NCBI GenBank assembly: GCA_964467165.1
Contig: CAYXOL010000013.1
Location: 34,264-98,263, forward strand
Source of the DNA: Clostridium_AD sp964467165
GTDB lineage: Bacteria > Bacillota > Clostridia > Clostridiales > Clostridiaceae
Length of the DNA stretch: 64,000 nt
Direction: 5' to 3'
A program made the translations under genes and the position numbers. The notes under the pieces are model-generated. The model worked only from the letters and a program-made list of their open reading frames with translations. It made no database searches and was not told the DNA's origin. Below are positions 45,512 to 54,225 of this stretch, one piece after another. Each line of letters starts with the position of its first letter. Position 1 is the stretch's first letter.

Positions 45512-45808
45512 GTCGGACCTTTTAATAAAGCCATAATTTACTATTCTGATGATATATGGGACTTTAGTAAATATACTACACTAAGTATTCCTAGCGGAAA
45601 ATTAAAATTCAACTTTAAGAGGGTATGTAACGAATTCAAAGATGAAATGAAAAAATATATATTGGTTAGAATTCTTGAAAATACAGAAAAGGTTCAAAGT
45701 ATTAACAGGTCATTTAGTGATTTGATATCATTTTTTAACTTTCTTAATTCCAATCATTATTACAATATTAAAGATCTTAGTCTAAAAGTTATTGATAATG
45801 GCAGTTAA
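45512..45808 (+). pseudogene. Relic resembling the N-terminal part of a tyrosine recombinase
   Basis: An open stretch without a start codon reads PFNKAIIYYSDDIWDFSKYT, later LKFNFKRVCNEF, INRSFSDLISFFNFLNSNH and DLSLKVIDNG before TAA. The helical core-binding character fits the long N-terminal part of integrases of transposon type. The next frame continues in similar style before turning into a Fic domain. Weakly supported. Confidence 0.4.
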
Positions 45809-46388
45809 AAGTTTCTATGAGTATTATGCAGCAAATTATGAAGATTTAATAACAAAGGAACTTCGAGATTTACTTGATCTAGGAGATTATAAAGAGTTCA
45901 AGGCAATAAAAGAACAGAACAAAACTCCTGATATTCCAAAGGATTACTTTGATAAACTTATTAGTACATTAATATATATCATTAATTCCAATGATGAACC
46001 TGATCATATCAGAGCCACTTTACCCGCATTAGAAGTAGAAGAAAATTTGGATTTGCTAATAGAAGAAATTAATAATGTTGAAATCACTGAAAATAATGCC
46101 CTGAAAGTTATAAGTTATTTTCACTGTCGGTTCGAGACTATTCATCCTTTCGCTGCTGGTAATGGAAGGATTGGTAGACTGTTGATTAATTACCTACTTA
46201 TAGGCAACAGCCTTCCCCCAATTATTCTCTTTGAGAATGACTGTGAAGAGTATTATTTGGCATTAGAATACTTTAACTCAAAGCAGGAAATAGACAAAAT
46301 GTTTAAGTTTTTAGATGATCAAGCGTATAAAACCTGGGTTAAAGATTACAATGTAAAACTAAAGAGTTTGAAAGACTTTTTAGTTTAG
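45792..46388 (+). CDS. Fic-domain protein, possibly chimeric
   Basis: A 198-residue frame. Residues 72-198 match the Fic fold, with the active loop HPFAAGNGRIGR at 118-129; Fic enzymes usually add AMP to proteins. The acidic residue that binds magnesium in the loop (HPF-x-D/E-G-N-G-R) is Ala here, so activity is doubtful. Residues 1-70 (FYEYYAANYEDLITKE, TPDIPKDYFDKLISTLIYI) do not look like Fic and may belong to the integrase relic just upstream, which would make the frame a fusion born of deletion. There is no clear ribosome site. Confidence 0.65.
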   Translation: MIMAVKSFYEYYAANYEDLITKELRDLLDLGDYKEFKAIKEQNKTPDIPKDYFDKLISTLIYIINSNDEPDHIRATLPALEVEENLDLLIEEINNVEITENNALKVISYFHCRFETIHPFAAGNGRIGRLLINYLLIGNSLPPIILFENDCEEYYLALEYFNSKQEIDKMFKFLDDQAYKTWVKDYNVKLKSLKDFLV

Positions 46389-46539
46389 AATTAGGGTTCA
46401 AGGAATAAGGACAAAGCCCCTTATATTTGGGTCTTTTTTCTTTTGCTTCAGGCTAATTTAAAAATAACTTTAGATGTTGTCTTGAAGAACAATTCTATTG
46501 TAAACTGATTAAGTTCTAATACAATAATAATATACGTTA

Positions 46540-46566
46540 AAATAGCAGGGATGCCCCCTGCTATTT
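46540..46566. terminator. Hairpin between the Fic gene and the small gene at 46663
   Basis: An 11-bp stem (AAATAGCAGGG with CCCTGCTATTT) with a 5-base loop; a terminator that could serve either side. Confidence 0.65.
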
Positions 46567-46662
46567 GTATGAGAATATATGTATGACTTCAATGATATAA
46601 CTACATAAGTTTCTGAATTTGCTCCCCTATCGTGAACCTAATATTAATACCCCCTAATCTTT

Positions 46663-46893
46663 TTATTTATTTAGCCGTTTTTCTAATATTGGAGTTAAAC
46701 TTCTTAATGATTCCCTGTCACCAGTGTCTAACTCGTGATCAAGAAAGTCAATTCCAAATGTTCTGATTATGTCACGAATAGCCTTCATCCTGTCTTTTTT
46801 ATCAAAATTATTAACTACATAATACATTATCATTGTACCAACATCTATAGGCGTAGCACCTTGTATCTCATTTAATGCCTTATTTATATCCAT
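46663..46893 (-). CDS. Hypothetical protein next to the Type III system
   Basis: A 76-residue helical protein, unrecognised. The ATG follows a GGAGG site. It lies 85 bases downstream of the restriction subunit on the same strand and may be part of that operon. Confidence 0.55.
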   Translation of the reverse strand: MDINKALNEIQGATPIDVGTMIMYYVVNNFDKKDRMKAIRDIIRTFGIDFLDHELDTGDRESLRSLTPILEKRLNK

Positions 46894-46978
46894 AGTAATA
46901 CCTCCAAATACTTCAAAATTTATTGTAATTGATAGAAATAAAGACTATTAATAATCAATATCAATAGTCTTTATTTCA

Positions 46979-49600
46979 TTAGTTGGATACCATCTTTTTC
47001 ACATCAGATATATTTTCTTTTGATACCATTGCAAATAGACACTTTCCATTACTTTTCTCTGCCCAAAATTCCCCTAACGCCTTTTTCTCCTTAGAGTCAT
47101 CATTTGTTATCAAATGTTTGCCCTTATACTCTACAACAAGTATTCTGCCATCATTCAATAAGCATACAAAGTCAGGATAGAACTTATCTGTGCTAGTCTG
47201 TAACCAAAAAGAATTTTTTTCTTTTCTTTCTATATTTCTAACCCAATACTTCACCTCTGGAAGCAAGTCTAGATAACCAGCACAATCATGTTCTTCACCT
47301 TCTGACTTTAACTCTCCTACGCTTTTATAATAATGCTTTTGGAATTGTACCGTTCCATCATAATACCAACTAGCAGGATAAGCATCAGGATTAAATTTGA
47401 AACTAAAATCATAATTTACTTTTGTATTTGCTTCAAATAAACATAAATTATACGCCTCTTTATGTGCTAAATCCCTATATTTATTAATCAATTTAGTCAA
47501 TTGTTCTCGAAGATTAAACTTGTAGTATATTATCTTATCTAACTCTAAGTTTTGATTTTTCAGTAGATTATCAATTAACATACTAGTAAACTTAACAAAA
47601 TTAGGCTGTGCTATGTCTTGATGTTGTATATTTCTATCGAGCCAGTAAATTAATTGTGGAATTGTCCATGATTTATCATTTATTAAAAAAGATGTTTGCT
47701 TATATAAATCTTGAATGAATTTTGTTTGAAGTTTTCCTTCATCGCTTACTGTTATCTCTCCAATTATAGTTGAATTATCTTTTGGAATTATATCTTCACC
47801 ATCTAGTTTAGCATCATACTTAGATAAGTCCCACATTACATTTATAAAATGAGTTTGTTCAAATATTTGTAATTGTTCACCCTTTAAAACCGCTAAGTAA
47901 GGAACATAAAAATCAATCTTCTTTTCCTGAATAGGTTCATCCTCATGATCTTTATTAAATGTTGAAATACTGCCAAACTTTAAGTATATGTCTTGAAACA
48001 TTTCTTCAACTATAGATTTAGACGTTTCCCCTGAGAAACACTCTTTAATTTTCTCTTTTTCTTCCTCATTCATTAAACCATGATATACGAATTGTTTAGT
48101 TTCGTTATTATACGTAATTTTATTTTGTAGAGGTGTTTCTAATTTATCTAATTTAGGTTTTTCTTCTATGGTGACAGCGATTTCTCCTACTATATCGTCT
48201 ATGCTTACATTAGTATCAGATTTTATATATTGGTCTATTTCCAATTTATCAAATCCGTTATCTATAAGACCTTCACCTAATGCTTGTAATGTTTTCTGGA
48301 ATTCACTTGAAGCAACATAAGCGTATGCGTTATTTAATTCTTTATTATTTTTGAGAGTGGCCTTTGGTAATCTTAAAATTCTTCCTACAATTTGCTCTAC
48401 TGTTCTTGATGAATTAATATCTGCAACAGAACACAAGACATATGCAAAAGGGCAATCCCACCCTTCTTTCAGTGCTTGAACTGTAATTATAAATCTTATA
48501 TCACAACTTTTATCTAATAAATCTACATCTTCTAATTCATTTGTTTCACCAGTAGCAATCGCTATATGCTTTTCTGGGATTTTAAAATCCTCAATTAAAG
48601 TTTTCTTTATTACTTCTGTCGTCAAGGTTTCCCTTGTTGAACTCTTAGGTTGTGCTTGAAATAATATTATAGGTCTAATATATTCATTTGTAATTGTTAT
48701 TTCATTAATTGCAGCATCTTCTAATTGTTTTCTCTTATGCAAAGCAAATTGAACTATTTCTTTCCAATCAGTTTGAGTTTTTAAATATATAGGTAATTTA
48801 ATCATTCCTTCAGCCTTTAATTCAGCAGCAGAAACTATTGATAATACATTACTTGCATAGTGACCGTTAGGAGGATCATATCTATTTTCAGGAGTAGCAG
48901 TTAATTCAACAATACAAGATGGACTAAATCTTGCTAAAGTATCAAAAGATAAGTTAGTCCTAGCATTATGGGCTTCATCCATAATAACAATAGGTCGTCT
49001 CAAGGTTAACATATTTGCTAGTGAGTATATTTCTTGACCTTCCGAATTTTTTTCAAGCATATCAATTTGAGTTTCACTTAAATGTTGAAAATGTGTCATC
49101 AAATACCCATTTTGCTCATAGATTTTTCTGCCATCAGTATCTTCTACCCTAAGTGCTGCAATAGTAGACACTAATATGTTTGTAGCATTATCATACTTAG
49201 ATTTGGGCATATATAATGCTTCCTTTAAGTCAAAAACATTTATTTCACCTTGAATAGTAGATTGTAGAGTAATCCTATATGGATGATTTATATCTCTTAA
49301 AGCCTTTAATGTTTGATTTTTTATTTGTGTAGTTGGAACTAACCATAAAACTGTCCAATTATCTTGATGTAATAATTCTTTTGCTATTATATTAATAGAA
49401 TTACAAGCAATTACTGTTTTACCCCCACCTGTAGGTACTCTTAAACATACATATGGAAGTCCAGGTAATTGTCTTATATTTATACATGATCTTTGAGTTA
49501 GTCTTGTAAATGCATCAGCAGCACCTACTTTTGTGGTTAATATTAAATACTCCTTCAATTCTTTCAAAACTCTTTTTTGATATCCTGTTAAATCAAACAA
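46979..49600 (-). CDS. Type III restriction enzyme, Res subunit
   Basis: An 873-residue helicase-nuclease. SF2 motifs are VPTGGGKT (Walker A, near residue 56), MDEAHNAR (motif II), ELTATPE (motif III) and QIVGRILRLP (motif VI). Near residue 820 the nuclease block FYPDFVCLLNDGRILVVEYKGKH carries the PD-(D/E)xK residues. It works with the Mod subunit, whose gene ends one base before this start, so translation is coupled. Intact and full length. Cuts DNA after one-dimensional movement between two inversely oriented unmodified sites. Confidence 0.9.
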   Translation of the reverse strand: MFDLTGYQKRVLKELKEYLILTTKVGAADAFTRLTQRSCINIRQLPGLPYVCLRVPTGGGKTVIACNSINIIAKELLHQDNWTVLWLVPTTQIKNQTLKALRDINHPYRITLQSTIQGEINVFDLKEALYMPKSKYDNATNILVSTIAALRVEDTDGRKIYEQNGYLMTHFQHLSETQIDMLEKNSEGQEIYSLANMLTLRRPIVIMDEAHNARTNLSFDTLARFSPSCIVELTATPENRYDPPNGHYASNVLSIVSAAELKAEGMIKLPIYLKTQTDWKEIVQFALHKRKQLEDAAINEITITNEYIRPIILFQAQPKSSTRETLTTEVIKKTLIEDFKIPEKHIAIATGETNELEDVDLLDKSCDIRFIITVQALKEGWDCPFAYVLCSVADINSSRTVEQIVGRILRLPKATLKNNKELNNAYAYVASSEFQKTLQALGEGLIDNGFDKLEIDQYIKSDTNVSIDDIVGEIAVTIEEKPKLDKLETPLQNKITYNNETKQFVYHGLMNEEEKEKIKECFSGETSKSIVEEMFQDIYLKFGSISTFNKDHEDEPIQEKKIDFYVPYLAVLKGEQLQIFEQTHFINVMWDLSKYDAKLDGEDIIPKDNSTIIGEITVSDEGKLQTKFIQDLYKQTSFLINDKSWTIPQLIYWLDRNIQHQDIAQPNFVKFTSMLIDNLLKNQNLELDKIIYYKFNLREQLTKLINKYRDLAHKEAYNLCLFEANTKVNYDFSFKFNPDAYPASWYYDGTVQFQKHYYKSVGELKSEGEEHDCAGYLDLLPEVKYWVRNIERKEKNSFWLQTSTDKFYPDFVCLLNDGRILVVEYKGKHLITNDDSKEKKALGEFWAEKSNGKCLFAMVSKENISDVKKMVSN

Positions 49601-49601
49601 C

Positions 49602-51266
49602 TTATTTCACCTCAATCTGATAAGGAATTTGCTTAAATATAATTCCATTCATACTTAATATGTTATCACTTACAGTACAAACATCAGTATAAATAACCTT
49701 CATTCCATCATATTTATTGATTGTCTCTAAAAATTCTATATTTAAAATATTTATGCTTTCATTATTATTAAACAATAAAAAGTAATGAACATTTGAATAG
49801 CCACCTATGTACGGAGAATTAATTGCATCTTCGTTTTCAATGCCTCTGCCTGTTTCAATAAAATAAATATGTCTTGCTAAGTCTTTATAACTTACTTCCT
49901 TATTTATAATTCCATATTCATCAGTTAATGCAACATCAAATTCACAAAACTGAAATCCTGAACCGCCATTCCAATTATACTTGTCCGTAACTCCAGTTGT
50001 ATCTTCACCTTTAATTACTGATTTTAACCTTTTATGAGTATGGGTATAGCAATGGTCTCCCATTTCAATAGCAATCCATTTACGCCCCATTTTTTGTGAC
50101 ACAGCGGGTGTAGTTCCACTACCTGCAAAACTATCTAAAATATAATCCCCAGGTTTACTAAAATACTTTATGAGCATAGATAAAAGTTTTTCTGGTTTCT
50201 TTCCACTATTAAACTCTACTCCACCTTCATGTCTACAATTACCAAAATCGGCAGCCATATCATAATAATTAGGTATTGGTACTGTATCAGTTCCTAGTTC
50301 TTCTAATTTATCATTTGGAACACCTTGATAGTATTTCCCTTTAGTTGCATTTGCTCTTTTAGGCCCTGTAAAATAGCGATAATCATACATGTCATCACCT
50401 ATACCATAAACCTTATATACTACACCAAGTCCATCAATCTCTTTTCTATTGGAGAAATAGTCCCTAAAAAACCTACCTGATGAATTACCATCAAGTATAG
50501 TTCCAGTAGCCCATATTTCCTTTAATCCTTCTCTAAACCCTTCTTTGTGTTTTACTATCTCATATTCATTACTTTCAAATATGATAACCTTTTTTCCACC
50601 CAACTCTATTTCTTTACCTTTACCTTTTTCTTTTACTGAAAAATTAAACTTGTCATAGTTATAATCTACTTCAGGTAAGTTAGGGCTTGATTTAGGAGAC
50701 TTTCTATATACTAGTATTTGCTCAATTTCTTTATGGAAGTTCATATCTCTTTTTAAAGTTTTCTCTGCATACCTAACTTGTACATATAATGTAGTTAAAT
50801 AATTTGAGGCTAAAAATATTTCATCCATTAGTAATTTAAGACTAGCACCTTCAGCCTCATCTATTTGAACACAAATAAAACCATCTTCATCTAGAAATTC
50901 CTTTACTAACTGTAGTCTAGGATACATCATACAAAGCCATTTATCATGTCTAGATAAATCTTCAAATTCTTTTCCAACAACTTTTCCTAACCAATCTCTT
51001 ATCTGAGGATCACTTACATTATCGTTATATATCCAATTCTCATTTCCTGTATTGTAAGGTACATCAAGATAAGCAAATTTAACCTTTTGAGAATAATAAG
51101 GTAGTAGTGATTTTAAGGCAACTAAATTGTCGCCATGAACTAACATATTTCCATTACTGCTTTCTATATTTACAGATAAATCCTTATCAACTTTTAATAA
51201 ATTGTAAGGTAATTCTTTATAGTGTTTATTTACAGCCTGTTTACCTATCCAATCTAATGACGGCAT
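49602..51266 (-). CDS. Type III DNA methyltransferase, Mod subunit
   Basis: A 554-residue adenine methyltransferase of beta class: the catalytic motif comes first (LDVPYNTG at 67-74) and the S-adenosylmethionine motif later (DSFAGSGTT near 380). The usual DPPY is DVPY here. The target recognition region lies between them (about 150-330) and decides the methylated sequence, which cannot be read from this. First gene of the mod-res operon. Confidence 0.9.
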   Translation of the reverse strand: MPSLDWIGKQAVNKHYKELPYNLLKVDKDLSVNIESSNGNMLVHGDNLVALKSLLPYYSQKVKFAYLDVPYNTGNENWIYNDNVSDPQIRDWLGKVVGKEFEDLSRHDKWLCMMYPRLQLVKEFLDEDGFICVQIDEAEGASLKLLMDEIFLASNYLTTLYVQVRYAEKTLKRDMNFHKEIEQILVYRKSPKSSPNLPEVDYNYDKFNFSVKEKGKGKEIELGGKKVIIFESNEYEIVKHKEGFREGLKEIWATGTILDGNSSGRFFRDYFSNRKEIDGLGVVYKVYGIGDDMYDYRYFTGPKRANATKGKYYQGVPNDKLEELGTDTVPIPNYYDMAADFGNCRHEGGVEFNSGKKPEKLLSMLIKYFSKPGDYILDSFAGSGTTPAVSQKMGRKWIAIEMGDHCYTHTHKRLKSVIKGEDTTGVTDKYNWNGGSGFQFCEFDVALTDEYGIINKEVSYKDLARHIYFIETGRGIENEDAINSPYIGGYSNVHYFLLFNNNESINILNIEFLETINKYDGMKVIYTDVCTVSDNILSMNGIIFKQIPYQIEVK

Positions 51267-51465
51267 TAATACCCCTCTTTTCTTTAAGTTTTAGTCATTT
51301 ATTTTTGTAAAATAGTATTATTTAACGCAATATCTTTCCATAAACTACATATTTATGTTTATTTAAACAGCACTTTAAATTATACTATTATTAGAAAAAC
51401 ATAACAATGAAAATTATGGAATTAAGTATTTAAAAACTTTATATTATATACGGGGGGGTAAATAA

Positions 51466-52227
51466 TTGAATATAACAGAGTTGGAATTAATTGAGCAAAA
51501 ATTGAATAATGCAGAAATAACATCTGATGAGGCTGCAAAATTAGTGTTTAACAATAAGAAAAAACCTTGGTCTACTAAAGAGTGGAAAGAATTAAGGTCT
51601 AATCTTATCAAAGACCATTGTGAGCAATGCAAATCTATTCAAGAACCATTTATCCTACAGCATTTATGGCATCCTGAAGATTATAGTGTTCATATTGAGA
51701 ATTATGTATCTAAATTATATGAAGAAGAAATCACTAAAAATCCTATTAATAACATAACTCAATATGAACTAGAACAATTCGTTATCGAGAATGGTAAACC
51801 AAGAGAAGCGTGTCCTCAATGTACTTCGGTTAATATAAGAACTATAAAGATAGGTGCTACAACATTTATTTGTAATTACTGTAATAATGAGTTTAATGAA
51901 TCAATAATTAAAAATTATATCCCATATTGCTTAACAGAGAGCGATATTAAAAACCGTATGATATTAAGAAAGTTTAATGATGTAAAACATAAACTATGGG
52001 AAGAACGGGCTGAAGAAATACGGAAATATGCAGTATTAAAAAGCATTGAGGAACACAGAAGGTACATTGCTTGTATAGATACCGTAACCTTTTGTAAAAA
52101 ATGTTCTTTTATGTGGGACAAAAATAGAATGAAAATTTGTAAAGTTTGTGGTAAACACTACCATGGATTTATTTATGAAACTTGTCTTAATTGTAAATCC
52201 AAAAGAGAAATCAATATTGTTAAATAA
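51466..52227 (+). CDS. Protein with several zinc-binding CxxC motifs
   Basis: A 253-residue protein with four CxxC-type pairs: CEQC near residue 52, CPQC and CNYC near 115-140, and CKKC/CKVC/CLNC in the last 45 residues. The first, in KDHCEQCKSIQEPFILQHLWHP, looks like an HNH-type zinc motif, though the catalytic set is unclear. It starts with TTG behind a run of seven G's, a strong but unusual ribosome site. Divergent from the Type III operon. Function unknown. Confidence 0.65.
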   Translation: MNITELELIEQKLNNAEITSDEAAKLVFNNKKKPWSTKEWKELRSNLIKDHCEQCKSIQEPFILQHLWHPEDYSVHIENYVSKLYEEEITKNPINNITQYELEQFVIENGKPREACPQCTSVNIRTIKIGATTFICNYCNNEFNESIIKNYIPYCLTESDIKNRMILRKFNDVKHKLWEERAEEIRKYAVLKSIEEHRRYIACIDTVTFCKKCSFMWDKNRMKICKVCGKHYHGFIYETCLNCKSKREINIVK

Positions 52228-52236
52228 ACAAATTAG

Positions 52237-52266
52237 CACTAGGAACTGACCACTCCTAGTGTTTTT
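52237..52266 (+). terminator. Terminator after the zinc-motif gene
   Basis: CACTAGGA pairs with TCCTAGTG around a 9-base loop, followed by five T's. Confidence 0.8.
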
Positions 52267-52347
52267 ATATATTATATATGTATTAGTGAAACTCCTGTAT
52301 ACCTTATTTTACTAGAATCAGATCATTAAAAATTATATTCTAAATTT

Positions 52348-52620
52348 ATGATAAATAATTATTTTATAAGAAAATGTGCCATGATAGTTGAATTTAGTGT
52401 GGTAATCTCTTTTTACTGGAGTCATAAATTTTTAGAAAATACCCTAATGTATATTCCTCATGTTGATGGTGTTATGGAAATTGGTCAAATATGGTTCATT
52501 AAAATATTAGGATATAAAAAAAACTCATTACTGATAACTAATGAGATTACATGTATCTATTTAATTATTGAATTATTCACTCTAACTTCTTTATTCTACT
52601 GTTCAACTTTCATATTATAA
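52348..52620 (+). CDS. Possible small membrane protein
   Basis: A 90-residue frame with two hydrophobic stretches (MIVEFSVVISFYW near the start, IYLIIELFTLTSLFY near the end). No ribosome site and no recognisable family; it may be a chance frame. Confidence 0.25.
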   Translation: MINNYFIRKCAMIVEFSVVISFYWSHKFLENTLMYIPHVDGVMEIGQIWFIKILGYKKNSLLITNEITCIYLIIELFTLTSLFYCSTFIL

Positions 52621-52651
52621 ATATAATATAAATTTTGAACACTTCTTAAAC

Positions 52652-53029
52652 TTACTGTATGTAAAATTCGTCACCCTTTTTTCCACCTTCATCGGCGAAA
52701 GTTTTGATTAGATATTGATATGCATCACCTAAAATATCTTGGCTTTCAAGGTTAGAATCTGCCAAACATATGTCATCTAAAAGAAGTAACAGTTGTGAAA
52801 GCTTCTTATCAGGCACACGTTCTTTATCGTTATAGCTAGCTGTTGTAAATACTCCAATTAGCTCTGAATTTTTAGGTTCATCCTCAAGCGATTTAAATGC
52901 TTTATCAAGTTCAGGTCCTATATTTAAATTTAAATTTTTCAATTTTTCCCATCTCACCTGTTCTGCAACATAGAATGTCTCATAGATTGATGAGTCCTCA
53001 AGTATAATATTTACTTCCTCAACTTCCAT
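52652..53029 (-). pseudogene. Internal fragment of HsdM (Type I methyltransferase)
   Basis: The 125-codon frame matches the stretch of Type I modification subunits just before the catalytic domain: YVAEQVRWEKLKNLN, ELIGVFTTASYNDKERVPD and DILGDAYQYLIKTFADEGGK ending at GDEFYIQ, where intact proteins read GGEFYTPR and go on to the S-adenosylmethionine site. The catalytic domain and the HsdS and HsdR partners are absent. Remnant of a Type I system. Confidence 0.8.
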
Positions 53030-54225
53030 ACAATATACTCATATTCATTTCCAAACACATAATACGATAATTATTTTTACATTTGTCATGTCTATAAATC
53101 ATTTGATTTTATATGCACCAATATTTTACATTTGTTTATAATTTAAAAAAAGATACACATTCAATATGAATACCCTTACCCTTACTGCTCAATAAATTCT
53201 ATTCTTTTATTGTTATAACCAAATTATTTGTTGTAGTTGTATATTGTAGTTTATAATTTTTAGTATCCCATTTGTATGTATTAAAATACATGGTTGTAGG
53301 TTGATTAGTATCACAATATAACCAAGTTAATGCTATATTGTTACTTACATCTAAAGTTGTTAGTTGATTATTAGTACAATTCAACTCAGTTCCCCACAGT
53401 ATTTTGGTTTAACATTATTTTGGTTTAAGATTTCCTTTACAACTTTACCGTTTTAACCGATTGTTGCTTTATATGTAGTATGCTTAGTTTATTAAAGATT
53501 CCTCTAGTATTTATAAAAAAATGGAAATTTACGTATCATGACTTGAATCATTAAACCAGTCTGCAATTATGCAGGCAGCTAAATAGACGTGAATAATAAA
53601 GAAAAACTAGATGATCTTCTTCCATCGTCTAAGGATTTTCCGGATAGTTGCAGAAAGCCACTAAAGAAATAATATCATTACTCAGGCCTTAGGTTAATGT
53701 GTGGGCTATTTTACGCTTACAAATATATATGATGCTGCCAAATCAACTCTTGGTACCTTATCTCTTCCTTATAAAGTGATGTCTTACCTTTATTTTGAGT
53801 ATAGGGTATCTTAATTATAATTAAATTTTTAGAGTAGTAGATTTTCTTTACATGAATCATTTTATATTAGATAAATTGATATTTTATGTATATCAATGAA
53901 TACCAGATATTCAAACACCAATTAAGAAAAATACATTTAGACTAAGATCAAGAATTTAGTTAATGACTTAAATTTTAGCTCTAATTAGATTTTCTGTAAG
54001 CATAATGGAAAAAGTATAACTTAAATAATTTTTATAACAAATTCAATATTTCACGAAATGTTGCTCGGAGGCTACGTTTCCTGGGTTTGTAGGCATTTCG
54101 ATTTGTACTAAGCTTACCCCTGTTTAGTACAAATCAACCTTACTTTTATTTAAATGTCATTCGCAAACCACACTTTCTAGGTTTGTAAGCATTTTAGTCC
54201 TGTTTTTATATCTATTTTATTACAG
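53030..54225. other. Graveyard stretch
   Basis: Contains the leucine-rich-repeat remnant, a hairpin with a 12-bp stem (54100-54111 with 54124-54135) and two diverged copies of a roughly 40-bp sequence (about 54060-54100 and 54148-54193, sharing GGTTTGTA-GCATTT). No intact gene. Confidence 0.5.
53199..53400 (-). pseudogene. Leucine-rich-repeat protein remnant
   Basis: The minus strand reads LNCTNNQLTTLDVSNNIALT followed by WLYCDTNQP, one and a half copies of the L-x-C-x-x-N-x-L-T-x-L-D-V-S-x-N repeat found in clostridial surface proteins, then a short tail and a stop. No start or further repeats are upstream. It is the end of a lost gene. Confidence 0.6.

Noticed and set aside
54060..54193. 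CRISPR-like repeats
   Set aside because: Only two diverged copies, no regular spacers and no cas genes.
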